Positions 26,986-35,754 are shown, counted from the first letter of the stretch. The stretch is 64,000 nt of DNA from Desulfobulbus propionicus (GCA_002748735.1 PDTC01000015.1:28186-92185); one strand, 5' to 3'. The notes: generated by a model not told the origin, from the sequence alone. Program-made: numbers and translations.

Positions 26986-28050
26986 ATGACCCGCCTTCGG
27001 ATCATCAGGCGACAGGAACGCCCCTTTTGGCGTTCCTGTTGTGTTTTGGTGCTCGCCTTGTTGCTGTCACTGTCGCTGAGCGCCTTGCTGCTGTGGTTGA
27101 GAGGAACATCCCCACTGGACGGCATTGCCGTCCTTTTCCGGGGAGCTTTCGGCTCCCGCTGGGCCATTGAAGACTGCCTGATCAAAGGCATTCCCCTCTT
27201 CCTCTGCTCCTTGGGCGTTGCCATGGCGTTCCGCCTGCAGATCTGGAATATTGGCGCTGAAGGTCAGTTCGCTCTCGGGGCAGTGGCAGCCACCTGGATA
27301 GCCTTGAGTTTTCCTGGACTGCCCTGGTACCTGCTCTTACCACTGATGATCGTGGCAGCTTGCCTCGGCGGTGCTCTCTGGGGAATGGTTCCGGCAATAC
27401 TCCGGCAATGGATGGGCACCAACGAGATCATCGTCACCTTGATGATGAACTACATCGGCATCCTCTTTCTTCAATATCTGGTGTATGGGGTGTGGAAGGA
27501 TCCGACCAGCTTCGGATTTCCCATGACCAGAGAGTTCCCCGATGCCGCCATTGTTGGCAAGATAGGCTCCACCGGCGTCAACTGGGGGCTACTCCACTGT
27601 CTGGTACTGGGTGGCCTTTTCTGGGTCTTCTTCCGGTTCACCCGGGTCGGCTACAACCTGAAAGCGGCCGGTGACTCGGTGCGTGCCGCCCGTTATGCCG
27701 GCTTACCCTACAATCAACTGGTGGTCCTGGTCATGGTGATCAGCGGCGCCCTTGCAGGGTGGGCAGGATTCCTTGAAGCCTCGGCAACAATCAATCGTCT
27801 GCAGCCCTCCATCATGGTTGGCTATGGATACACCGCCATCGTCGTTGCCTGGCTGGCCCGACTCAACCCGTTAAGCATAGGTATCGCCTCCTTTCTCCTG
27901 GCGGGCCTGCGCGTTGGCGTCGAACACCTGCAGCTTGACCTTCAGGTTCCAGCGGCCTTCGGCGGCATCATCGAAGGCCTGGTGCTGCTCACCGTACTTG
28001 CCGGCGGCTTTTTTGTTCGTTATCGACTGAGCCGGAGGGTTCAGTCGTGA
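26986..28050 (+). CDS. BMP-type ABC transporter permease 1
   Basis: An inner-membrane permease of the branched-chain-like/BMP nucleoside group (NupP/YufP type), 354 residues with about eight to ten hydrophobic helices. Conserved segments are FRLQIWNIGAEGQFALGA and TNEIIVTLMMNYIGILFLQYL, typical of these permeases; GYTAIVVAWLARLNP is near the C-terminus. It overlaps the second permease by four bases (GTGA), so the two are coupled and probably form a heterodimer. Confidence 0.92.
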   Translation: MTRLRIIRRQERPFWRSCCVLVLALLLSLSLSALLLWLRGTSPLDGIAVLFRGAFGSRWAIEDCLIKGIPLFLCSLGVAMAFRLQIWNIGAEGQFALGAVAATWIALSFPGLPWYLLLPLMIVAACLGGALWGMVPAILRQWMGTNEIIVTLMMNYIGILFLQYLVYGVWKDPTSFGFPMTREFPDAAIVGKIGSTGVNWGLLHCLVLGGLFWVFFRFTRVGYNLKAAGDSVRAARYAGLPYNQLVVLVMVISGALAGWAGFLEASATINRLQPSIMVGYGYTAIVVAWLARLNPLSIGIASFLLAGLRVGVEHLQLDLQVPAAFGGIIEGLVLLTVLAGGFFVRYRLSRRVQS

Positions 28051-28967
28051 ACGCAGAGCTGATCATCCTCTTACTGGCCGCTGCCGTGCAGTCAGGCACA
28101 CCGATTCTCTACGCCACTCTCGGAGAAATCTTCACCGAGCGCAGCGGGGTTCTCAATCTGGGCGTTGAAGGAATCATGGTAGTGGGCGCGCTGTGTGCCT
28201 TCGTTACCACCAGCCTCACAGGAAGCCCCTGGCTGGGGTTTTTCTGCGCAGGTCTGGCCGGCACCCTTTTCTCGTCTCTGCACGGCCTTGTTTGCCTAGT
28301 TTTTCGAGGTAACCAGGTGGTTTCCGGGCTGGCATTGACCATCCTCGGCACAGGCCTGGCAAACTACCTCGGCACACCGCTGGTGGGAACCTCTGCCCCG
28401 GGATTCACCACAACACCTCTACCAGTACTGAGTCAACTCCCCTGGCTGGGGCCGATATTTTTTCAGCAGGATCCTCTGGTCTACCTGACCTACGGCATTC
28501 CACCGCTGATGTGGCTCTATCTCTTTGCCAGTCGTCCAGGATTGAAGCTTCGGGCTGTCGGAGAAAACCCTGCTGCCGGTGGAGCTGCCGGTATCAGCGT
28601 GCTCGGACAGCGCTGGCTGGCCATCCTTGTCGGTGGCTTTTTTATGGGCTTGGGAGGCGGATACCTCTCCCTGGCATATACCCATCTCTGGGCCAACAAT
28701 CTCACTGCTGGCCGGGGCTGGATTGCTGTAGCCCTGGTAATTTTTTCCTTTTGGCGCCCCCAGCGGGCGGTGCTGGGCGCCTACTTGTTTGGGGGCATTA
28801 TGGCCCTGCAGCTGCGGCTGCAGGCGAGCGGCACCCAGTTTCCCAGTTCCCTGCTCCTGATGTTACCCTATGCGTTGACAGTCCTGGTGCTTGTCTTCAG
28901 CTCCTGGAAACGTGGACGCAGTGAAGAACCCGGCTCTCTTGGCGTAAACATGGAACCGGCCGACTGA
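28047..28967 (+). CDS. BMP-type ABC transporter permease 2
   Basis: The second permease of the importer (NupQ/YufQ type), 306 residues with multiple membrane segments. The family signature ERSGVLNLGVEGIMVVGA lies near the N-terminus. GLALTILGTGLANYLG and GRGWIAVALVIFSFWRPQ follow. It begins with GTG 28047, overlapping the first permease. gpt follows after 57 bases with its own GGAGG. Confidence 0.92.
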   Translation: MNAELIILLLAAAVQSGTPILYATLGEIFTERSGVLNLGVEGIMVVGALCAFVTTSLTGSPWLGFFCAGLAGTLFSSLHGLVCLVFRGNQVVSGLALTILGTGLANYLGTPLVGTSAPGFTTTPLPVLSQLPWLGPIFFQQDPLVYLTYGIPPLMWLYLFASRPGLKLRAVGENPAAGGAAGISVLGQRWLAILVGGFFMGLGGGYLSLAYTHLWANNLTAGRGWIAVALVIFSFWRPQRAVLGAYLFGGIMALQLRLQASGTQFPSSLLLMLPYALTVLVLVFSSWKRGRSEEPGSLGVNMEPAD

Positions 28968-29024
28968 GACGGTCTCTGACCAGCAGGATCAATTCATTAC
29001 CTCAAGTAGACGGAAGGAGGACCC

Positions 29025-29510
29025 ATGGTCGAGAACACACAATACCGGAAGACCTACCCCATCAGCTGGGATCAGCTCCACCGTGATTCCCGTGCGCTGG
29101 CCTGGCGCATGCTCAACATGGATTACTTCCGGGGGATTATTGCCATAACCCGCGGTGGCATGGTGCCAGCAGCGATCATCGCCCGCGAGCTTGACATTCA
29201 TCTCCTGGACACGGTGTGCATCTCCAGCTATGACTGGAAAGACAAGAAAGGTGACGCTGAAATCCTCAAACACTTTGACGGTGATGGCGACGGTTGGCTG
29301 CTCATCGACGACCTGGTCGACACCGGTCGCACCGCCCGCATCGTAAAACAGATGGTCCCTAAAGCACATTTTGCCACAGTCTACGCAAAACCCGAAGGAC
29401 GCCCCCTGGTGGACACTTATGTCACAGAGGTCAGCCAGGACACCTGGATCCTCTTTCCCTGGGACACGGAGATCCAGTTTGTCCAACCCCTCGCCACTAG
29501 CAGCAAGTAA
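29025..29510 (+). CDS. gpt: Xanthine-guanine phosphoribosyltransferase
   Basis: XGPRT converts xanthine, guanine and hypoxanthine to nucleotides with PRPP. The protein aligns by eye with E. coli Gpt along its length: GIIAITRGGMVPAAIIAREL, DTVCISSYD, the PRPP loop LLIDDLVDTGRTA, KAHFATVYAKPEGRPLVD and QDTWILFPWD. It is 161 residues. It lies between the permease and ATPase genes of a purine-type ABC importer, which suggests that the imported base is trapped at once as a nucleotide. Confidence 0.95.
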   Translation: MVENTQYRKTYPISWDQLHRDSRALAWRMLNMDYFRGIIAITRGGMVPAAIIARELDIHLLDTVCISSYDWKDKKGDAEILKHFDGDGDGWLLIDDLVDTGRTARIVKQMVPKAHFATVYAKPEGRPLVDTYVTEVSQDTWILFPWDTEIQFVQPLATSSK

Positions 29511-29516
29511 CCTGGT

Positions 29517-31007
29517 ATGGACACCGCCATTGAACTTCGTGGCATCTCCAAGCGGTTTGGCCAGGTACAGGCAAACCGGGACATCGACCTGTCCATCCGA
29601 ACAGGCCGCGTACTGGCACTCCTCGGGGAAAACGGGGCCGGCAAGTCTACCCTGATGTCCATCCTGGCTGGACAGACCCAGCCGGACAAAGGAGCCATCC
29701 TGGTCAACGATCAGCCCCTGACCTTCCAGTCCACACAGCATGCCATCAAAGCAGGCATTGGTATGGTTTACCAGCATTTCAAGCTGGTGGAGGCCATGAC
29801 CGTCGCCGAAAATGTCCTGCTGGGCAAGCCCGGCAGTTTCTGGCTGCGGGCAAAAGGTATCGAGGAGGACGTGGGAGAACTCGCTGCCACCTTTGGTATG
29901 ACGGTTCGCCCTGAGGCACTCGTTGCAGACCTGTCCATGGGCGAAAAGCAGCAGGTGGAAATTCTCAAGCTTCTGTATCGACGCTCATCTGTTCTTATCT
30001 TTGACGAACCCACAGCGGTGCTGACACCGGGTGAGGCCAAGCGATTGTTTGTCACCATGCGCTCCATGGCAGGGCAGGGTAAGGCCATAGTCTTTATCAG
30101 TCACAAGCTCGAAGAGGTGATGAGTGTGGCTGACGAGATCGCCATTCTCCGCCAGGGAGAGATTGTCGACACCATGGAAGCAAGCTCGGTGCAGTCCACT
30201 ACCGAGCTTGCCGGAAGAATGGTTGGCCGTGAGGTACTTCTAGAGGTGAACAAAGAGATGATCGACCCCCGACAGATTGTCCTCAAGGTTGAGGCCCTGG
30301 CCGGTAACGGCCTGAAAGATCTGCATCTCGAGCTCAGGCAGGGAGAGATCCTGGGGGTTGTCGGCGTCGCAGGCAACGGCCAGAAGCCCTTGGTGGAAAC
30401 ACTTTGTGGACTCACAGCGCCGGTACAGGGAACGGTTCGTATTCTGGGAGATCCCTGGCACCATTTTTTTGCGCGAAGACGATGGCAATCAGCCTTGAGC
30501 TATATCCCTGAAGACCGTCAAGGACTGGCTACCTGCCAGGGGCTGGACCTTTTGGACAACTTTTTGCTGACAACCTCCAAGGGGTTCTGCTGGGGTCCCT
30601 GGCTGCAGAAGAGGGCGGCCAGAGAGAAAGCTGGCTGGCTGATTGAGGAGTTCGATGTTCGCCCGCAAAACCTTGACACGCTGGCATGGCAGCTCTCCGG
30701 TGGCAACCTCCAGAAACTGGTGCTGGCTAGAGAATTTTACCGTAAGCCGCGCTTGATTGTCGCCGAGCAGCCCACTCAAGGGCTCGACATCGCGGCAGCG
30801 GAGGAGGTATGGAATCTGCTGCTCAAGGCTCGGGAGCAGGCCGGCATCCTGCTGGTCACCGGTGACCTGTCCGAGGCACTGGCCTTGTCTGATCGTCTCA
30901 TCGTCATGTTTGACGGCCGAATATGTGCTGCTTTTGCAGCAACCAACGAGGAGGAAGTGGCGCGGATCCCCGAATACATGGCAGGATTGGAACCGTCCTT
31001 TCCTTAA
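29517..31007 (+). CDS. BMP-type ABC transporter ATP-binding protein (double ABC)
   Basis: A 496-residue ATPase with two ABC domains, the form used by BMP and sugar importers (NupO/YufO type). Domain 1 has Walker A GENGAGKSTL, a signature written DLSMGEKQQVEI, and Walker B VLIFDEPTAVLTP. Domain 2 is degenerate: GVAGNGQKPLVE replaces a normal P-loop, and its signature is QLSGGNLQKLVLAREF. This asymmetry is usual in the group. It follows gpt by six bases and closes the operon. Confidence 0.93.
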   Translation: MDTAIELRGISKRFGQVQANRDIDLSIRTGRVLALLGENGAGKSTLMSILAGQTQPDKGAILVNDQPLTFQSTQHAIKAGIGMVYQHFKLVEAMTVAENVLLGKPGSFWLRAKGIEEDVGELAATFGMTVRPEALVADLSMGEKQQVEILKLLYRRSSVLIFDEPTAVLTPGEAKRLFVTMRSMAGQGKAIVFISHKLEEVMSVADEIAILRQGEIVDTMEASSVQSTTELAGRMVGREVLLEVNKEMIDPRQIVLKVEALAGNGLKDLHLELRQGEILGVVGVAGNGQKPLVETLCGLTAPVQGTVRILGDPWHHFFARRRWQSALSYIPEDRQGLATCQGLDLLDNFLLTTSKGFCWGPWLQKRAAREKAGWLIEEFDVRPQNLDTLAWQLSGGNLQKLVLAREFYRKPRLIVAEQPTQGLDIAAAEEVWNLLLKAREQAGILLVTGDLSEALALSDRLIVMFDGRICAAFAATNEEEVARIPEYMAGLEPSFP

Positions 31008-31066
31008 AGCCTGTATTGTTTGGCCAGCCAAGGCTACTGGCATTGACCAACCGCAAGCTGCTCCGC

Positions 31067-31363
31067 CTAGACGGCAACAACAGCGTTTTCCTCTCCATAT
31101 TGGTTGGCCACATACCCGTCGGCATCCGGGTCGTTGACCCAAACGCTCTTGTCAAGTATGTAGCGATACTGGTACGATGCCCCCGCCTGCAGAGAAATGG
31201 TTATGGAAAAGGAACCATCCTTGAGCCGTTTCATGGGGACAGCCTCCGTGGACCATTCATTGAAGGAGCCAGCCAGGACAGCGGCTCCGGCATTCTCCGG
31301 GTTGCCATACTTGAAGGTGACCCGGCAGACCTTTCCGGTTGTGGAGTAACTTTTCTTGAGCAT
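31067..31363 (-). CDS. Stand-alone CBM48/AMPK-type glycogen-binding domain protein
   Basis: A 98-residue protein that is almost entirely a CBM48 (isoamylase N-terminal/AMPK-beta-like) domain. The glucan-binding fold shows VLAGSFNEWS, VPMKRLKDGSFSITISL and YQYRYILDKSVWVNDPDA. ATG 31363 is preceded by GGAGAGG. No catalytic domain is attached. Such free domains are thought to bind glycogen and may recruit partners; the role here is inference. It may serve the glycogen-synthase-like gene at 7.8 kb. Confidence 0.85.
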   Translation of the reverse strand: MLKKSYSTTGKVCRVTFKYGNPENAGAAVLAGSFNEWSTEAVPMKRLKDGSFSITISLQAGASYQYRYILDKSVWVNDPDADGYVANQYGEENAVVAV

Positions 31364-31553
31364 GATATTTCCTCTCCTTTCGGGAGTCAGTAAAAAAAAA
31401 CAACAGAATGACCAATGGAGGCATCCTTCAACAAAGTTCATCTCAGGAAAATGCAGAGCCCCTGTTTACCCGAAACGCCATGCTCTATATACCATGTTCC
31501 AGTAACAGTGACCAGCACACTTACCTCTGCTGGCATCGAAAAAACACCAGATC

Positions 31554-31571
31554 TGCCCGGATGACCGGGCA
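31554..31571. repeat. Perfect 7-bp hairpin in the leader of the U32 gene
   Basis: TGCCCGG and CCGGGCA flank a four-base ATGA loop, ending 15 bases before ATG 31587. It is GC-rich and could fold in the mRNA close to the ribosome-binding region. No T-run follows, so it is not an obvious terminator. Confidence 0.45.
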
Positions 31572-31586
31572 AGGCGAAGGCAGGTG

Positions 31587-32837
31587 ATGGTTGAACAACA
31601 AAGACTTCCGGAACTGCTGGCCCCGGCAGGCAGTCTGGACAAGATGATCAGTGCGATCCATTACGGCGCCGATGCCGTGTACCTGGGGGAATCGCGGTTC
31701 AGCCTGCGGGCACATGCAGCGACCTTCAGTGGGGAGGAACTGGAAGGAGCGGTTGCCTATGCCCATACCAGGGCCGTAAAAGTTTTTGCTACGGTCAACA
31801 TCTTCGCGCATAACCGCGACCTTGAAGGTCTAGAGACCTATCTTTACCGCCTTGCCGCTGCTGGTGTTGATGCAATTATCGTTGCTGATCCCGGCATCCT
31901 CGCGCTTTGCCGGCGTCTCGTTCCGCAGGTGCCAATACACTTGTCCACCCAAGCCAATGTCACCAACGCTGTCAGCGCCCGATTCTGGGCAGAGCAGGGG
32001 GTGCGCCGCCTCAACCTTGCCCGTGAACTGAGCCTTGCAGAAATCCGGGCGATTCGCGAAGCCGTGGATATTGAGCTCGAAGTCTTTATCCATGGAGCCG
32101 TCTGTATCAGTTATTCGGGGCGCTGCATGCTCAGTAATTATATGACAGGCCGTGACGCCAACAAGGGTGACTGCGCCCAACCCTGCCGCTACTCCTACCG
32201 GCTCGAAGAGGAAAAACGACCCGGTCAGTTTTTTCCGGTGGAGGAAGATGAGCACGGCACATACATCTTCAACGCCAATGATCTGTGCCTGCTGCGGCAT
32301 CTCCCGGAATTGGCTGCCTGTGGTGTGGACGCGATAAAAATTGAAGGGCGGATGAAATCTGCCGCCTATGTCAGTGAGGTGGTACGGGTATACAGGGCGG
32401 CACTGAACTGGCTTGCGGAAAAAAAATCAGCAGGGCTTCAGCCAGGTCAGCTGACGCTCCCCAGTGTTTTTTACAAGGAAATTGAGAAGATTGGTACCCG
32501 TGGATTGAGCGAACATTTTTTTTCCGCCACCCCTTCATCTGCGGACATGCTTTATGATACAATGCGAATAGTTCAGAAGCATGTGTCAGCTGCCATCGTC
32601 TACAAAACGTCACCTCTGCTTGTGGATGTTAAAAATGAGCTGTGGCCGGGAGATGAACTCGAGTATCTCGGCCCTGAAATCACCCCGATCATCTCACGGG
32701 TCAAGGCCATAAGAAGCGCTAAGGACTTGGCATTGCAGGAGAAGGCCAATCCAGGAACCCGGGTGTTCCTGGAAATTGAACCGCTGGAGTTACCAGTGAC
32801 CAAGCATTCCCTTTTTCGTAAACGTATATCACAGTGA
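31587..32837 (+). CDS. U32 peptidase-family protein (TrhP/YegQ type)
   Basis: A collagenase-like U32 family protein. Relatives (TrhP/YegQ, RlhA) are now linked to prephenate-dependent hydroxylation of tRNA or rRNA rather than proteolysis. The N-terminal TIM-barrel-like half has LLAPAGSLDKMISAIHYGADAVYLG. The U32 signature lies in LEVFIHGAVCISYSGRCMLSNY, followed by NKGDCAQPCRY; the four cysteines would hold an Fe-S cluster. ATG 31587 follows AAGGCAGG. Its stop overlaps the start of the next gene (TGATG). Confidence 0.87.
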   Translation: MVEQQRLPELLAPAGSLDKMISAIHYGADAVYLGESRFSLRAHAATFSGEELEGAVAYAHTRAVKVFATVNIFAHNRDLEGLETYLYRLAAAGVDAIIVADPGILALCRRLVPQVPIHLSTQANVTNAVSARFWAEQGVRRLNLARELSLAEIRAIREAVDIELEVFIHGAVCISYSGRCMLSNYMTGRDANKGDCAQPCRYSYRLEEEKRPGQFFPVEEDEHGTYIFNANDLCLLRHLPELAACGVDAIKIEGRMKSAAYVSEVVRVYRAALNWLAEKKSAGLQPGQLTLPSVFYKEIEKIGTRGLSEHFFSATPSSADMLYDTMRIVQKHVSAAIVYKTSPLLVDVKNELWPGDELEYLGPEITPIISRVKAIRSAKDLALQEKANPGTRVFLEIEPLELPVTKHSLFRKRISQ

Positions 32838-33931
32838 TGAAACCCGTTCTTGATGTTCCGTTCCTTGCCGATGAGACCTATGTTAACTTTCTCGCTGACA
32901 AACGACAGGAACTGAGTTCCGTCCACTTCAGTATCCTCTCAGGGAAGCGTCTCGACAGCCGTTTTATCCTCGGTCCTCCTGATAACCATGCCCAGGTGAT
33001 CGAGTTCCTCTCAGCGCTTCACGGGGTCAAACGCTATGCCCTGATGAACAGCCTGTTTTATACCCCTGACCTGCTGATCTCGGCGGAGCGATTGCAGCCG
33101 ATCATCTACGCCCTTGATGAGTGTTGTGAGCACGGCGTGATCAATGGCATCATCTTCTGCGATCAGTATCTGCTGCAACGGCTCTCCTCGGCAGCGCCGG
33201 GGCTTGCCAGTGCCCTTGAGGCCGTGCCAGGGGTCAACACCATGCTTGACTCCCTGGAAAAGGTCGAGGCTCAACTGGCCTGTATAGGGGAGACCCATTT
33301 TCGTCTGCCCAGCCAGCTGGTGCTTGATCGCTCCCTCAATCGGGATCTCGACCGCCTCGCACGGGTTGCCCTGCAGGTCAGAGGCAAGTTTCCTGAAGTG
33401 AACCTTGGCCTGCTCGCCAATGAGGGCTGCCTGCCCTACTGCCCTTTTAAGGCCTCCCACGATGCCTACATCGCCCTGGCCAACATGGAAGGCCAGGATT
33501 CCACCTACAGCATGAACTGCGAACTCGGTTGTATGCGGCTTCTCGAACAGCAACCCCACCGGGTTCTCCAGTCGCCCTTCATCCGCCCGGAAGATGTTGA
33601 TTTATATCTATATCACGTCGACACCATCAAACTTTGTGGGCGGACCCTGGGAGCAGACTTCCTCTGTTCAGCCATCCAGGCCTACTGCGCTCGACAGTAT
33701 GAGGGAAATTTGCTCAACCTGATGGACGCCACCCACTGGATGGCTGACAGATTATATGTGGACAATGGTTCCCTGAGTTTCGACTTTGCCAACATGCTCT
33801 CCATGTGTGACAGCCGCTGCGAGGTGTGCGGTTTCTGCGAAGAACTGTTCGAATCCATCACCCGCCCCCTCCCCTTTTCCCTGGAAGACCGAAGGCCCAG
33901 GCTGATTGACAGCAAAGGAACAGATGTGTAG
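32837..33931 (+). CDS. Conserved Cys-rich U32-like protein
   Basis: A 364-residue protein coupled to the U32 gene by a TGATG overlap. NEGCLPYCPF and later MNCELGCMRLL, TIKLCGRTL and CDSRCEVCGFCEEL give many cysteines suited to an Fe-S cluster. The fold is probably a barrel related to the U32 group, as in the UbiU/UbiV pairing, but the match is too weak to name a function. The pair with the preceding gene suggests a complex or a common RNA- or cofactor-hydroxylation task; that is inference. Confidence 0.65.
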   Translation: MKPVLDVPFLADETYVNFLADKRQELSSVHFSILSGKRLDSRFILGPPDNHAQVIEFLSALHGVKRYALMNSLFYTPDLLISAERLQPIIYALDECCEHGVINGIIFCDQYLLQRLSSAAPGLASALEAVPGVNTMLDSLEKVEAQLACIGETHFRLPSQLVLDRSLNRDLDRLARVALQVRGKFPEVNLGLLANEGCLPYCPFKASHDAYIALANMEGQDSTYSMNCELGCMRLLEQQPHRVLQSPFIRPEDVDLYLYHVDTIKLCGRTLGADFLCSAIQAYCARQYEGNLLNLMDATHWMADRLYVDNGSLSFDFANMLSMCDSRCEVCGFCEELFESITRPLPFSLEDRRPRLIDSKGTDV

Positions 33932-33978
33932 AGTTCAGCGCAGAATCTTTTTGCCGACTCTTACTTCCGAGGCCTTTC

Positions 33979-34560
33979 ATGGAATCTTTTGACGCGCTTC
34001 TGGAGATATCCAGCAAGATTCACGGACATCTCTGCGCCGGCCAGGTTATTGGTGTACGCATGGCAATGGAGGGTCTTACCTATATTGGTATTAACGACCC
34101 CAAGGGTAATGACCGAAAAAAGCTATATGTCCTGGTAGAGATTGACCGTTGCGCCACTGACGCTATCCAGTCTGTGACGGGCTGTAGCCTGGGTAAACGG
34201 AGCTTGCGCTGGGTGGACTTTGGCGTTATGGCCGCTACCTTCGTCAATCTGGAGACCAAACAGGCTGTACGGGTGGTAGCTCTGGAGGAATCGCGAGAAA
34301 ATTCGCGAAAATACTGTCCGGAAATAGAGAACAAATACCAGCGCCAGCTCGCCGCCTATCGGATAATGCCCAGCGGGGAACTCTTCGATTTTCAGGATGT
34401 CCGCGTTGACATTCCTGCCAGCGACATGCCAGGGAAACCACTCCGAAGGGTACAGTGTCAGCAGTGTGGTGACTGGGTTCAGGACGGCCGTGATCTTGAG
34501 CAGGAAGGCCAGGTGTTGTGTCGGGCCTGCGGCGGTCAACGCTATTACACACCAGTATGA
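33979..34560 (+). CDS. FmdE-family protein with C-terminal zinc ribbon
   Basis: A 193-residue protein with an FmdE domain, named for a methanogen formylmethanofuran dehydrogenase subunit E and widespread in sulfate reducers next to molybdenum or tungsten enzymes. Family marks are HGHLCAGQVIGVRMA near residue 15 and EIDRCATDAIQSVTGCSLGKR. The last 40 residues form a rubredoxin-like zinc ribbon (VQCQQCG and VLCRACG). No molybdoenzyme gene is visible beside it. Its metabolic partner is unknown. Confidence 0.85.
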   Translation: MESFDALLEISSKIHGHLCAGQVIGVRMAMEGLTYIGINDPKGNDRKKLYVLVEIDRCATDAIQSVTGCSLGKRSLRWVDFGVMAATFVNLETKQAVRVVALEESRENSRKYCPEIENKYQRQLAAYRIMPSGELFDFQDVRVDIPASDMPGKPLRRVQCQQCGDWVQDGRDLEQEGQVLCRACGGQRYYTPV

Positions 34561-34565
34561 GAGAA

Positions 34566-34700
34566 TTATCCGTTATCAGCCTCTTCTTCCTCGATCTTCA
34601 ATTTCCCATCTTCATCCTTAACTAGGTAAAGATACTTTGTCTTTGATACTTCTTTATCCTTGACAAGAGAACAAGGTTTGGCTACTTTTGAAAATCCTAA
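34566..34700 (-). other. Short open minus-strand fragment without a start
   Basis: Between fmdE and the tusA-like gene, the minus strand carries an open frame of 44 codons plus stop, with a strongly biased composition (VKDKEVSKTKYLYLVKDEDG, then an acidic tail ending in EEEEADNG). It has no ATG, GTG or TTG near its 5' end and begins right after an in-frame stop. It looks like the 3' end of a decayed gene, or a gene interrupted by a frameshift, but may be chance. Confidence 0.3.
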
Positions 34701-34764
34701 CTATTTGTTTTTTTTGTGTAGTTCCAATGTTTATTTTTTCCACACATACACAGAGGAGGAAAGT

Positions 34765-35022
34765 ATGAGCGATGTAAAAATAGCCCCTGAAGGATTGGAT
34801 GTTACGTCTGTACTGGATGCCAAGGGACTGAGTTGTCCCATGCCATTGTTACGCACGAAAAAGGCAATAGGTAGCCTCAATACGGGGGATATTCTCCATA
34901 TTCAAGGAACTGATCCAGGCTCAAGAAATGATATTCCCGGATGGTGCGAACGTTCCGGTCACGAATATCTTGGTGAAAAAGAAGAAGAAGGTTACATCAG
35001 CTTCTTTATTAAAAAAGGATAA
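34765..35022 (+). CDS. TusA/SirA-family sulfur carrier protein
   Basis: An 85-residue TusA-type protein. The catalytic cysteine is C24 in the CPxP motif LSCPMPLL, which carries a persulfide in TusA. RTKKAIGSL and GDILHIQGTDPGS complete the fold. AGGAGGAAAG before ATG 34765 is strong and rules out the longer open frame upstream. It heads a four-gene cluster with two DsrE-family genes and a small protein. The probable task is sulfur transfer in sulfur oxidation, disproportionation or thiolation; which of these cannot be read from sequence. Confidence 0.92.
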   Translation: MSDVKIAPEGLDVTSVLDAKGLSCPMPLLRTKKAIGSLNTGDILHIQGTDPGSRNDIPGWCERSGHEYLGEKEEEGYISFFIKKG

Positions 35023-35061
35023 TTATTCCAGTTTGTTTTCATACCAAGGAGGAATGTATTC

Positions 35062-35394
35062 ATGTCTGCCGATCCTGATAAACTGGGCATATTTGTCACT
35101 TCACCCCAAAATATGGCCCATATTCTCGGTATAACCAAGGCTGCGGTCAACGCTGGAAAAAAAGTTAAAATATTTTTTACCTTTAAATCTATTCATCTCA
35201 CTAAAAGTGCAGAGTTTGAAGAATTGACCAGTCTCTGCGACCCCGATGATCTTGCCATCTGCGCCGATAGTTACACTTGTGAAGGATATGATACTGTCAA
35301 AGATATCCCCGCAGGAATGACAGAAAAACAGATGCGTACTCAAGCATTCCATGGAGCTATTCTCGATGAATGCGGCAAGTATATAGTCATGTAA
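35062..35394 (+). CDS. DsrE-family sulfur-relay protein 1
   Basis: A 110-residue protein of the DsrE/DsrF-like fold. LGIFVTSPQNMAHILGITKAA begins the alpha/beta fold and VKIFFTFKSIHLTK follows. Cysteines are present in LTSLCDPDDLAICADSYTC and DECGKYIVM; one of these could hold persulfide. GGAGG is placed before ATG 35062. It would receive sulfur from, or pass it to, the TusA-like protein encoded 39 bases upstream. Confidence 0.82.
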   Translation: MSADPDKLGIFVTSPQNMAHILGITKAAVNAGKKVKIFFTFKSIHLTKSAEFEELTSLCDPDDLAICADSYTCEGYDTVKDIPAGMTEKQMRTQAFHGAILDECGKYIVM

Positions 35395-35406
35395 GGAGAT
35401 ATGTTA

Positions 35407-35754
35407 ATGGAATCATTAAAAGTCTACATACTAATTGCCAACCGTACCTATAATGATGGCATTCGTTCAGGTCTCGGTCTAGCAGTTGAGAATCATTATG
35501 CATATCCTGTTATCATGAATGGCGAGTTCCCGAAGATGACAGAATATATGTCTGAAAATATTGCCTGGATCTATGATATGGAAGGTGCGGTCTATAGCTG
35601 TGGTGCTGAGGCTCCACAAGACCTACCTGAAGGTGTCGAGATGACTAATATCAGTCTTGAGGAGTTGGGTGAAAAAATGCGCGATGCTGATTTTATCATC
35701 CCTTATGGGCTCCCCAAACAAACTAACGAACCGCCGCCAGCTTGCGCCGAGTAG
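35407..35754 (+). CDS. DsrE-family protein 2
   Basis: A 115-residue protein with DsrE-like topology (VYILIANRTYNDGIRSGLGLA, then WIYDMEGAVYSCGAEAPQDLPEGVEMTN split by the family's central loop). The cysteine in YSCGAE is a possible active site. ATG 35407 is preferred over ATG 35401 because AAGGAG ends eight bases before it. It follows the first DsrE gene by 12 bases, so the cluster is one transcript. The DsrE assignment is weaker than for the preceding gene. Confidence 0.65.
   Translation: MESLKVYILIANRTYNDGIRSGLGLAVENHYAYPVIMNGEFPKMTEYMSENIAWIYDMEGAVYSCGAEAPQDLPEGVEMTNISLEELGEKMRDADFIIPYGLPKQTNEPPPACAE

Noticed and set aside
29517-31007. Altered P-loop of the second ABC domain as a defective gene
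   Set aside because: Double-domain BMP and sugar ATPases normally carry one degenerate site; the frame is intact.
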